64,000 nt of DNA. It comes from Serripes groenlandicus. Lineage: Eukaryota; Mollusca; Bivalvia; Cardiida; Cardiidae. The notes under the pieces are model-generated. The model was given only the letters and a program-made list of their open reading frames with translations. It searched no databases and was not told the origin of the DNA. Numbering within the stretch: position 1 is the stretch's first letter; the number at the start of each line of letters is the position of its first letter. Location: NCBI GenBank assembly GCA_031761405.1, contig JASEVX010000006.1, positions 25,336,302 to 25,400,301 of the forward strand, given 5' to 3'. This document shows positions 35,679 through 45,240 of the stretch, piece after piece. The translations under genes were made by a program, and so were the position numbers.

Positions 35679-36100
35679 AACTTCTGGGTTTATTCTTCCT
35701 TTGCTCATTATTGATTTCGCTATTTAAATACAGTTACACGTATATAAATGTGTTTTGTTTCCAAATAACACTCTCATATTTGTACATGGCTCATCCTCTC
35801 AATGTTCCGGCCAGGTCATACCAAGGACTTAGCGCTAAGGGTTGTGGAGTTAGCTTTACAACTGAGTGACTGGTGTCAGAATAAATGAACCAGTATTACT
35901 GATAACTTAGAAACGCCGTGATATAACTGAGCAAATTGTTGAACATGGCGTACAATCAATCAATCAATCAATCCTCTCAAGGTTTACATTATTATCATGT
36001 TAATTCATTCATCCTAACTATGAATTCCACATTGATTCACGAGTGCTAGTATTTTCCTGTCATTGATATTGTATATGGCATATGTATGTTTCCAAATGTC
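34600..36100. other. Upstream region of the repeat-protein gene, mostly no feature
   Basis: AT-rich and non-coding. It includes a (CA)n microsatellite at 35639-35674 and a partial SINE at 35800-35975. Two facing short frames at 34984-35200 have no family resemblance. Confidence 0.5.
35800..35975 (+). mobile_element. SINE 3' portion with (AATC)n tail
   Basis: Blocks tgtggagttagctttacaac, gaaacgccgtgatataactg and ggcgtacaatcaatcaatca match the 50.5-kb SINE; the head is missing. Confidence 0.6.
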
Positions 36101-36219
36101 AGTTTATGTATGACAAGGCCCTATAGGTCGATCAATCTTTTGGCAAATGGATCTCATATTTCTATTCATTAGTATATCAACTATTTCCCTAATGAGTGGT
36201 CTGTTTTTAACTGTTATAG

Positions 36220-36221
<2 letters not shown>

Positions 36222-36315
<94 letters not shown>

Positions 36316-36440
36316 CATAGACAGAGAGACAGAGACAGAGAGAGACAGAGACAGAGAGAGAGAGAGAGAGACAGAGAAAGACAGAGAGAGACAGAGAGAG
36401 AGAGACAGAGAGAGAGACAGACAGACAGACAGACAAGTTC
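36222..36440. repeat. (GA)n and (GACA)n microsatellite
   Basis: About 75 bases of pure (AG)n, then mixed gacagagagag and a (gaca)n end. Confidence 0.95.
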
Positions 36441-36723
36441 GAATATGGGTTATGCCGGGTTAAAAACTAGGTCACTAGGCCAAATTGAAGGGTAATATTG
36501 TGAACACTTTGAATGCCGCATTGTTTGCTTCAGTAGCTTGAAATTTGGTCAGAATGTTTGTCTGAATTATATCTAGGTCAAGTTCGAATATGGGTCATAT
36601 AGGATCAAAAACTAGGTCAATAAAGGAACATGTTGTTCAAACTCCGGAGGTCTTGATGTGTTTTGCATTGCAGTACATTGTATAATTAAGGTGAGCGATC
36701 CAGGGCCATCATGGCCCTCTTGT
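36441..36723 (-). mobile_element. aacaagagg-family copy, reverse strand
   Basis: Ends on the plus strand with ggtgagcgatccagggccat and catggccctcttgttt, i.e. the 5' end of the family reversed. Body blocks (gttcgaatatgggtcat, aaaaactaggtca) repeat and match 62212-62945. Confidence 0.65.
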
Positions 36724-36727
36724 TTAA

Positions 36728-36998
36728 TTAACACTCTCCTGCCTGCAGGTGCATTTTGACGCACCAGCAGCAGAAGACCTTTCAAACATAGTGACTGAAG
36801 AAAAAATACTCATAATGGAGAGGGAAGAAATAAATAGTTCTGTAGCAGACTTTTTTGATAATATTACGGCAAAAGGAGAATAATGAGCAATTTCTCCTTT
36901 TACCAGAATGTTTTCAACTCTATTTCTCATTAAGCTCTTATTAAAAGATTTTGTTCATGTCGTCTGCTGCAGATTTGTTGTATGTGGGTAAGAGTTAA
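36728..36998. mobile_element. TTAA-flanked MITE (older, duplicated insertion)
   Basis: TTAA at 36728-36731 and 36995-36998, inner gcaatttctccttttaccag, right end gtcgtctgctgcagatttgt. The same insertion is seen in the paralogous block ending at 32430. Confidence 0.75.
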
Positions 36999-38010
36999 TT
37001 GATTACGGTCGTTGCTTAAGCTTGATGACATAAAACTTGACTACTGTAAGGCCAATAACAGATTAAATCTTACACGAAGGCTGACATTGATATTGATCTA
37101 AAATGTTCAGAAAATCACATTAAGTAACAGAAAACAATATACATGTACGTACTAATCATGACTCTATAATGGGAGTTAACCCTTTCCCTCATACGACAAT
37201 TCTGCAGCAGAAGACTTTGAACATATTTTGTCAAAAAATAGAAAATCTCTATAATTGAATGGATAACCTATGACAAAAAGTGGAAAACATTGTGGCAAAA
37301 GGAGAAATTGCACGTTTTGTGCAATTTCTTCTTTTGTTACTATGTTTTCAAAAAGCCGTTTGCTGCAGAGGCGTCGGAAAGCGTCTATATGAGGAAAAGT
37401 GTTAACAAGTTTCGCTTTACAAATCAGTATTACAGTATTACGTTGAAGAAAATGGGTCTTATATATAAGACCGTCTGTGATCAGTATTAGTTAAATGCGT
37501 ATACATAGGGAAATAGTTTGCATGCTTAGGTACTGAATAGAACTTTGTCTTTTAGTATATGATATCAACAGACAGTCCATTACCACCAAATGAATGGGAG
37601 ACTGAATACTCCGTACTCACACTCGTAACTCCATTTAAAATCACGCGTTTCAAACATAGAAGCCGTCGAAAAACGTTTTGCCAACCATATATTGAAAACA
37701 GTGTAAAATATGAGGTAAAATAAAACAATAAATACGGTTAGAAATATACATGTAGCTATTGACGATGAAATAGCCTCAGTCCTAAATCCGACATACTAGA
37801 TACATACTGACCACACACACGATGCTACTGTATTCAAAGTTGAAAGAATACTTATAGACATCCTTTCATCAGGTGCATCAACTATATTGAAAGTGCATCC
37901 ACTCGCAAGGAACATGAATGCATGCAAACTGAAACAATATACTAGGTGCATTATCAGTAAAATGCACAAACAAAGTATATTAGCACACGTTGGTAATAAA
38001 CGCGTAAAAC
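36830..38010 (-). pseudogene. Decayed copy of the 3' half of the 32.7-34.6 kb gene
   Basis: Same order and orientation as 32260-33130: attacacgaaggctgacatt-type spacer, aagaccgtctgtgatcagta, then the membrane-tail sequence (aaaataaaacaataa, gacgatgaaatagc). It has stops and indels and ends just before the Cys-repeat region would begin. A young TTAA MITE is inserted at 37176. Confidence 0.8.
37176..37405. mobile_element. TTAA-flanked MITE, young insertion with known empty site
   Basis: Filled site: gggagTTAAccctttccctc ... gaggaaaagtgTTAAcaagt. Empty site in the paralogous block: gggagTTAAcaagtttcgc (32591-32610). This shows directly that the family inserts at TTAA and duplicates it. The ends CCCTTTCCC and the TTAA preference fit a piggyBac-type MITE. 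Confidence 0.92.
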
Positions 38011-40300
38011 AATTCCTTAAGAATTAGAGGCCTATCACTCTATTAGATGTCATATAAATTAGCCTCGGGAACGATAGCTAATAGACTCAAAACTTTTAAA
38101 CCATCTAGTATCAAACGAACAGACTGTTTTTTATCAAAGATCGATTTATAGGGGAAAACACAAGACTCGTATATGATATTATGAAATATTGTGAAGATAA
38201 CCATATTCCTGACCTGTTAATGCCTTAATATTTTGAAAAAGGCCTTTGATTCACTTTCTTTTGAATTTATTGTATAAACTTTGAAATATTGTGAAGATAA
38301 TCATATTCCTGGCCTGTTACTGCTTATAGATTTTGAAAAGGCCTTTGTTTCACTGTCTTTTGAATTTATTGAAAAAAAACCATTTGAACTTTTTAAATTT
38401 GGTGAAATGTTCAAAACTTGGATTAAACTGTTTCAAGTTATATAATACTGAAGTCTGCGTACAGTTAAATGTTTTTTTTTTTATCAGAATTCTTCACGGT
38501 CGAAAGGGGCTGTAGACAGGGGGATCCTATTTCTTCTTACATTTTCATTCTTTGTTCAGAAATTTTAAATATCAAAATAAGAAACAGTAAAAATATTTTA
38601 GGAATAAAAATTAAAGACGAAGAATACATTATCTCACAATTCGCAGACGACACAACTCTATTTTTAGATGGATCAGAAAACTCGTTAAACATTGTTTTAA
38701 TTGCTATTTTACGAATATATCCGGTTTAATAGTGCACTTTGATAAAACAAAGATTGTTTGGATTGGGTCGCTCAAATAAAGTTCCCGTTCAATAAAAACA
38801 AAATGGACATTATCCTGGTATTGTTTTTCATGTTGACCTAAAGAAGATGTGCGACTTAAATTTTAAACCAAAGTTAATAAGTGTCAAAAATAGTATTTCC
38901 TAAGAAGAAAATTAACTCATAGGAAAAATAACTGTCGTAAAATCTCTTTTGGTACCACTACTTTCTCACTTATTTATAAGTTTACCATCACCGACAAACT
39001 GTTTCATAAAACAACTAAGCAATAATTTTGTTAAATGTTGTATAGAATTGCTTCTATAAAAACACTGTATTTATTAAAAGCTATGCTGAAGGAGGTTTGA
39101 AAATGATAGACCTAATAGTTTACATAAACAGTATGAAAATTAAATGGCTAAAAAATGTAATCATAAGATGAGAAATTAAATGCTATAAAGTTGTAAGTAA
39201 TATATTTGATGTCAAGAAAAACTTTAATTTAGGAAAACAATACAGTGTTAAAATTTCAAAGTCAATACAAAATGAGTTTTGGACAAATAGTAAATGACTT
39301 TGTTTTTTAATGAACATGTGACTGTCAACTAAAAATATATATTTTTTCCATAATTGTATGACCATGGATTTGGACTGGTTAAAGATGTACTGGATGAAAA
39401 CGGAAAATTTATTTCTATAAAAAATACTATTGGAAAAAAAACTTCTTATCATTCTATGGACTAATACCATAAACGCTTTCCTTACAAAGAAAAAATATTT
39501 TAAAAACAAACAAATACACTTACTTATTTGTATCCTATTTTAACAAGAAAAGATACTAATAAATATGTATATAATACATTGATAGATAATCAAGAAGTAC
39601 CTACCAGTAAAGTTAACCCTTTCCCACATATAGACGCTTTCGGACGCCTCTGCAGCAGACGACTTTTGAAAACATTGTGAAAAGTAGAAATTGCTCAAAA
39701 CGAGCAATTTCTTCTTTTGCCTCAATGCTTTCAACTCTTTTTAGTAATTATACCTAGATTTATTGACAATTTCCGTGTTTTTGCCTTGTATATTTTAAAG
39801 TTGTCTGCTGCAGATTTGCTGTATGTGGGAAAGGGATAAATGGATGTTACTGTATCCAAATTCAAACATTAATTGGAAAATAACATTTAGTAATATCTTT
39901 AATTGAACAAAAGACACATATATCCAATGGTAGCGACAAACTCTCTGTTATATTAAAATGAAATTGGTAGAAACAAATTTGTGTTCTTTTTTAACAAATC
40001 AAACGAAGAAACTCTTATACATCTTTTCTATGAATGCGAAAAGGCTAAATTAGGAAACTAGATCCAAGTATACAAATGACAAGCATAGACATAATTTTAG
40101 GATTCCGTAAAAACGATTTTAAACTGGATATTTTATTTTTAGAAATAAAACGTTATGTATTTATATATTCCTGTAAATCAACATAAATTGTTCCTTCAAA
40201 AAAATGGTCTTAGAAACCGATTAAGTCTAACATGGAATATTTACAATTCAACAAAATCAGCCGAATCAGACAAAGAAAGCTGGTAAGATATGTGTTACAA
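38011..40300 (+). pseudogene. L1-like LINE, reverse transcriptase and 3' part, broken
   Basis: Recognisable in pieces: LRPITLLDVIYKLASGTIA near 38015-38080, then FEKAFDSLSFEFI, CRQGDPISSYIFILCSEIL (38510-38570) and ISQFADDTTLFLDGS (FADD catalytic site, about 38632-38676). The 3' part has ETLIHLFYECEKAKL (about 40008) and DIILGFRKNDFKLDILFLEI (about 40090-40150). Several frameshifts and stops; a short direct repeat (gaaatattgtgaagataa) near 38182 and 38284. The endonuclease end is missing. Confidence 0.82.
39613..39839. mobile_element. TTAA MITE nested in the LINE
   Basis: Starts TTAACCCTTTCCCACATATA, central aaattgctcaaaacgagcaa, ends gctgtatgtgggaaaggga followed by taaa (right TTAA mutated). 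Confidence 0.75.
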
Positions 40301-40769
40301 AACCACTCTGAGAAGTATGTATGTATAAACATGCATTTGTATATGTGTATAACTGTGTATGTATATGCACGTATGTATCTGTGTGTATGTATATACGCAT
40401 ATATGCATAACACAGAGAGAAAATAGCATTTTTGTTTGCTTTATTTTTCTCTATTATTTGTTTATTTGTCGCTTTTTAGGACCTCATTTTTTCCTAATAT
40501 TTGTAACACCTGTGGAAATCAGTAAAAAGCCTCTATAACAGTACACACATCTTTAGTGTTGGATACTTTAAACCAAAAGATCCCGGTTCAATCCACCGTC
40601 GAAGCGGTCACGGTGGAGTGTCCTTTGTCAAAACACGTATCCTAGCAAGTATTGGCGTGTTTACCCAGGGATCATACATAACTTATATAATTGATAAATT
40701 GATAATTGTGTTGAAAACGACTTTAAATACAATTCAATATGGAAGACCTTAGAAATTGTATGTCTATTA

Positions 40770-40930
40770 TATAGACGTACAAGTCAAAATCGATTTTTTT
40801 AGACCTCTAAAACGTATGTGTGAAATCGATTTGTTTTTAACCCACAGAGACGTAGGAGTCAAAGTCGATTGGTTTTTAGCTCATGTACACACACGGGTCA
40901 AAATAAACATTTTTTTTTTAGCCGACGCAC
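40770..40930 (+). repeat. Degenerate ~45-bp tandem repeat
   Basis: Three to four copies of a unit with gacgta..agtcaaaatcgat and tttttagcc/accc. It leaves a 95-residue frame that was not accepted as a gene. Confidence 0.45.
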
Positions 40931-41099
40931 GAAATAGGGAAAATCAGGATTTCGTCCAGCCGTTTATAATTACTATGTTTACCAGTTTAACTAATACCTA
41001 TATACAATGTATTAAAATGTTCTTTGTTGTACTTGTGGTCTGATTAATCAATGTCAATGTTAGTTATCGAATGATTAAGATGTAGCATGATCATTTACA

Positions 41100-41441
41100 G
41101 GGGCGTAGCTTGGCAATACTCAAGGTGTAGGCCATCTCGTGAGAAAATCAACATTGTGGACTCTGCGTAAAGTATCGACCCGGATCAGCCTAAGCATGCC
41201 ACACAGGCGTACCCGGATATACACTGTTTGCCTACTGTGGATTTTCCGTTTCAGGAATCACTACTGTATCTACCCCCCCTCAGACGGAATGTGTCGACCG
41301 GATCAGTCTGCGCGGACAGCGCAGGCTGATCTGGTCGATACATTACGCAGATGTGTATCGCCGCAGCTGCATTTTGGGGCATTTTTAGAAAAATTGTGTA
41401 GGCAAAAGCCTACAATGCCTAAAGGGAGCTACGCCCATGAT
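41100..41441. mobile_element. Nested element: outer ggggcgtagct ends, inner gagaaaatc element
   Basis: Outer inverted ends aggggcgtagctt (41099) and gggagctacgccc (41424). Inside, 41134-41360 is a copy of the family at 4108 and 56137 (cgtgagaaaatcaacattgt, actgtggattttccgtttca, gcgcggacagcgcaggctga). Confidence 0.65.
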
Positions 41442-41554
41442 TTATATGGTACAGTTGATTAACTCATCCCTCTATTTTCGGAAACTTTACGTTTTATATT
41501 TTCAAGTACGATACAGTATAAGTCGTTTCTATTTCCAGTTCAAAGTTCCATAAG

Positions 41555-43717
41555 ATGGCTGCACAGTATAGCGACTGGTCACTCCGTCTTTATGAAATTC
41601 TAGATTGGATCGGCGCTTCTGAGGAGACTAGGGACAATTATAGAGGAAATGCAATAGTAGATGAAATATTGTTCACCAATATAGTCGGCTTATTGAATGA
41701 CCAACCAACACAACTGTACGTGTTCGGGAGTCACTGTGAGGGTACAACAACACCAGGGCTGAACTCCGATCATGACACGCTATTCTGCTATAATTCAACT
41801 GTTGTAGACAGTATCTCTCATTCACCACAAAACGGACCATCATTTCTCATGGTAACAGATGAGACCACAAAACCGGGATATTATAAACTACAACTGGTCA
41901 TAGATAAATGTCCAATTAATCGTCTTTTCACTATAATCCATAAAATTGACCCTTCAATCCTGACAGATCAGACGGTAAGGCCGGACTACTACGGCAGAAT
42001 TTGTTTAGAAAACATTCAATATCGTGATGATTTTTTCCGAGAGCATAATGGTCCTGCTGCGACAAGTTCAAATGTAGAAGGAACAAAAGATATAGACGTA
42101 GTTCGCGCAGTAGAATGTCAGTACATCCCTAGCTGTGTTAAATCCTGGTTAAGAAGGGTTGACAGTTGCGATCGGTTAAATGAAGCACAAACCAGAATAT
42201 TAAAAGAATCCGGATGTTTCTTCGTGGGAATAAATCATCCATCAAGTCAAAATGGTTCGATTGAATGGAGAATTTCATTTTCGCTCCAGGAACGTGAACT
42301 CATGGCTAGTCTTAACTCTACACAGCACAAATGTTACGTTTTTCTTAAGATGATAAAGAAAGATATTATACATAAACGTGCCCCTAAATCTATTTCTTCT
42401 TATCACTGCAAAACATGTGTATTATATGCAATTGAAAAAACTCCTTGTGTATTCTGGAGACGTGGAAACCTTTTAGAATGTATACGTTTTTGTATTAGAA
42501 TATTACTGCACTGGGTAAAAGAGAATCGCTGCCCAAATTATTTTATTCCGGATGAGAACATGTTTGATAGGCTTGGGGACAGAATTCTTAGACAGGTACA
42601 GGAAATCTTAGAGGATATGCTAGAACACTGGTGTAGCTTTCTATGGTCATTGACATGTGATAACATCGGGGAGGTGTTGTACGTTGTATTGTTCGGGCGT
42701 GGACCAAGTATAATGAGAGTTCAACGAAGAACAATTTCTGAACAATCACTAGAACTGTACCGACATTTTACTATTATGTTGAGAAGAAGCATGATTCAAC
42801 TTCTTAAGTTGTGTAGAAGTAGATCAGCAGATCAGGATGTTTTAGAATTACACTCAATTGAAACCTATTTTATAAATACCGATTGTGTAGAAGATCATAC
42901 TGAAGTAGAGACACGATCAGCAATATGCTACTTTATCCCATACTTACGCCTTCAAATAGCACAATGTATCGCCTGCATCATGTTAACCACCAGAAACGCG
43001 GATCGATTGATGATGTTGTTTAGCAAGTTTGAGTATTACATAGATGAAAGTAAAGACTGTGACGCTATTTCCTCATATTTAATAGTCGCATCGTATTGTA
43101 TACAGAGTGAAAGGCATGATATGTGTGAGAGGATTCTTCTTAAATGTGAAACGTTTTTAAAATCACATGTTATTTCAGTGTGTGGTTGCAATAATGTTCG
43201 ACAAATTTATTTGAATGAAGAAATCAATGAACAGGTACGAATACTGAGGTCAAACAGTATTCAAAACAAAGAGTACTCGAGAACCTGTACCACTGGATGT
43301 TTGACATTTCTACTCCACCAAGCAAACCTGGTCCCTCCAGCATTACACTACGAGGTGTATCGTTCGGTCAATACACCAGCTGGATATAGGGATGAAGAGA
43401 TTGATTTGTGGTTTGATTGGATTGTAGTGGATTCTAAGGTTTACCTGTACTTCCTTCAGTATGTCCTCTATTTAAAAACAAACAAGCCCGTCTATAGACA
43501 AGATGCTATCGACAACTTAATTCATATTATGACGAGTTTCGAAAGACTTGGACATCCTGAAACAGCCTATAATTTGTTAGGATGGATATTCACACAGGAA
43601 AACAAAATACAACAAGCAATGGAGTGTTTTCGAACATCCTGGAGGATAAGACCGATTCACAATGCTGCTAAATGGCACGTGCTAGAAATAATTAGTAGTA
43701 GGAGCACGACCAATTAA
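41555..43717 (+). CDS. Mab-21/cGAS-like nucleotidyltransferase-fold protein with TPR-like tail
   Basis: 720 residues, intact, with the coding part in one exon. A likely 5'UTR acceptor (ctatttccag) lies 18 bases before the ATG. The nucleotidyltransferase signature is YVFGSHCEGTTTPGLNSDHD: GS at residues 58-59, Asp72 and Asp74. A third acidic site may be in DID at 179-181. Mab-21 core follows: WRISFSLQERELM (238-250), SYHCKTCVLYAIEKTP (282-297), and YFIPDENMF. The last ~180 residues are helical with AYNLLGWIFTQENKIQQAME, like a TPR. Relatives (cGAS, cGAS-like receptors) make cyclic dinucleotides on sensing nucleic acid; many bivalve members are uncharacterised. Whether this one is active is inferred only from the kept acidic residues. 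It diverges from the membrane-repeat gene about 7 kb away. Confidence 0.88.
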   Translation: MAAQYSDWSLRLYEILDWIGASEETRDNYRGNAIVDEILFTNIVGLLNDQPTQLYVFGSHCEGTTTPGLNSDHDTLFCYNSTVVDSISHSPQNGPSFLMVTDETTKPGYYKLQLVIDKCPINRLFTIIHKIDPSILTDQTVRPDYYGRICLENIQYRDDFFREHNGPAATSSNVEGTKDIDVVRAVECQYIPSCVKSWLRRVDSCDRLNEAQTRILKESGCFFVGINHPSSQNGSIEWRISFSLQERELMASLNSTQHKCYVFLKMIKKDIIHKRAPKSISSYHCKTCVLYAIEKTPCVFWRRGNLLECIRFCIRILLHWVKENRCPNYFIPDENMFDRLGDRILRQVQEILEDMLEHWCSFLWSLTCDNIGEVLYVVLFGRGPSIMRVQRRTISEQSLELYRHFTIMLRRSMIQLLKLCRSRSADQDVLELHSIETYFINTDCVEDHTEVETRSAICYFIPYLRLQIAQCIACIMLTTRNADRLMMLFSKFEYYIDESKDCDAISSYLIVASYCIQSERHDMCERILLKCETFLKSHVISVCGCNNVRQIYLNEEINEQVRILRSNSIQNKEYSRTCTTGCLTFLLHQANLVPPALHYEVYRSVNTPAGYRDEEIDLWFDWIVVDSKVYLYFLQYVLYLKTNKPVYRQDAIDNLIHIMTSFERLGHPETAYNLLGWIFTQENKIQQAMECFRTSWRIRPIHNAAKWHVLEIISSRSTTN

Positions 43718-44043
43718 GGCAATTTAGGCATCTCCTGTGACTGCTTCGCCATGCTGGGGTGACCTTATTCTAGGTTAGCATTTCGTTACATTGTAGGTTC
43801 AGATCAGACAGTACATCTGCTCCGTCTTGTTAAAATCTTCACATGTTGACAGAATCTTCAAACAAGTGTATGTAGGAAATATGTGTAGATTTTAGTAATC
43901 GCGCTCGATGTTAACTTCCTGAATATGTAACTAATACCTTTAATAGTTGTCCCGAAATTTTATGAAAAAAGTTTGGCACGCCAACAACTGTATTCGAAAT
44001 CGGAACTTATCTACCTCTTAACAAACGTATTCCATTTAGTTAA

Positions 44044-44208
44044 TTTAAAGTTCTCTGCGTTACGGTAGTATAGAAGAGAACGTATGTCGTAACATGTACG
44101 AATCACAAGCTGGTAGTTGTTGCACGTGTTAACCGTGCAGTGGGGGTATAAAAGGATGTTTTTGGCGGGTTCTCGTCAGTTCGACGCAAGACTTCTAGCA
44201 GTTGACTT
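44044..44208 (+). repeat. Ngaro split direct repeat A1 (with promoter)
   Basis: 165 bp from tttaaagttctctgcgttac to tctagcagttgactt, repeated at 48532-48696. Confidence 0.95.
44147..44185 (+). promoter_or_regulatory. TATA box and initiator-like site of the Ngaro element
   Basis: TATAAAAG at 44147-44154 after a G-rich step (gtgggggtataaaagg), then ctcgTCAGTTcgacg about 27 bases downstream, an Inr-like TCAGTT. An E-box-like CACGTG lies at about 44123-44128. The same unit recurs in A2. Confidence 0.6.
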
Positions 44209-44220
44209 CGTACCGCTTAC

Positions 44221-45240
44221 ATGATGGAAAACCGTGACGAATTATCTAATCTTGTGGAGGAGCATGTTAAGGAAGCCATGAAGCAGGGGCACAATGAATT
44301 ATTGCAACAGATAGGCACAATGATGGAAAAGATAAGTTATTCATCTTGTTCACCTCGTCTTTCTATGTTAGAATTGCCAAAATTTAAACGTAAAAGCAAC
44401 GAAGAGCAGTTCAAGTACAATATGAAGGTACAGACATGTATTGAGCAGACAGAGTCTTCGTTAGACGCAGGAAATATTCAGGAATCAAAAGCTAAACTAA
44501 TTGAAGCCAAGAATACGGTAATGCAAAGGCAGAAGCACATACAATTGGCTGATAGCTCTGAGCTAGGTTGGCGTGTTGTTGCGGAATATCAGTCCAACCC
44601 AATTGTTGCTAGTGACAGCGATGATGGAAAAAGAATGTATCGTGCGGAAGCCAGGGCATCTAAAAAAGCCAAAATGGACAGGGGCAAGAAACGTTTCAGG
44701 ACCAACCCTTACAGAAGACCGTCTTCTACAGAGTCGTCTGCTGTACAGTCAATGAATGGTGGGAATGGCAGCAGAAAGCCAGGGTTTTGCTTCACTTGTG
44801 GAAAACCGGGGCATTGGAAAAACGAGTGCTCTCAAGCTCAAACAAATAATAAGATAAGTGGGGATTTATATTTATCTGCATTAATGGTCGGAAACCATTC
44901 AGTTTCTTATGGAGATAAAAATGACGGCTCGGATAGTCCACACAGGGATGTGGAAGACGGCAATGATATAGATAGTCATGTACAGGAGTTATCTCCCGTC
45001 GGTCGTCTAAAGAGTAATTATGATAAATGGGCTCAAATATCCGATAACATGTATATTTTAGAGGTAGTAAAGGAAGGTTACAAATTACCGTTTAAAGTTT
45101 TGCCTAATTCGGTACAGTTGAGAAATAATAGGTCTGATAGAGACAATCCAGGTTTCGTTTCCCAGCAGATTCAAACATTGTTGACAAAAAAAGGGTTATT
45201 ACATTGGTTCATACTAAACCAGAGGTTGTTAATCCATTGA
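44221..45240 (+). CDS. Ngaro Gag-like protein with CCHC zinc knuckle
   Basis: 339 residues, starting 13 bases after repeat A1 (ATG ATG; the first was taken). The N-terminal third is charged and helical, followed by a basic stretch (RASKKAKMDRGKKRFR), then the zinc knuckle CFTCGKPGHWKNEC (C-x2-C-x4-H-x4-C). It should bind element RNA. The end overlaps the RT frame by 37 bases; a slippery A AAA AAA at 45186-45192 could shift ribosomes into RT. Confidence 0.88.
   Translation: MMENRDELSNLVEEHVKEAMKQGHNELLQQIGTMMEKISYSSCSPRLSMLELPKFKRKSNEEQFKYNMKVQTCIEQTESSLDAGNIQESKAKLIEAKNTVMQRQKHIQLADSSELGWRVVAEYQSNPIVASDSDDGKRMYRAEARASKKAKMDRGKKRFRTNPYRRPSSTESSAVQSMNGGNGSRKPGFCFTCGKPGHWKNECSQAQTNNKISGDLYLSALMVGNHSVSYGDKNDGSDSPHRDVEDGNDIDSHVQELSPVGRLKSNYDKWAQISDNMYILEVVKEGYKLPFKVLPNSVQLRNNRSDRDNPGFVSQQIQTLLTKKGLLHWFILNQRLLIH
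45186..45192 (+). promoter_or_regulatory. Candidate -1 ribosomal frameshift site A AAA AAA
   Basis: In Gag phase the bases read ACA AAA AAA GGG, i.e. heptamer A AAA AAA followed by G. A -1 slip enters the RT frame at 45192 and gives RVITLVHTKPEVVNPLTVAY, which continues into RT without a stop. Confidence 0.6.

Noticed and set aside
36104..36436. 110-residue minus-strand frame
   Set aside because: Ser/Leu/Val translation of the GA microsatellite.
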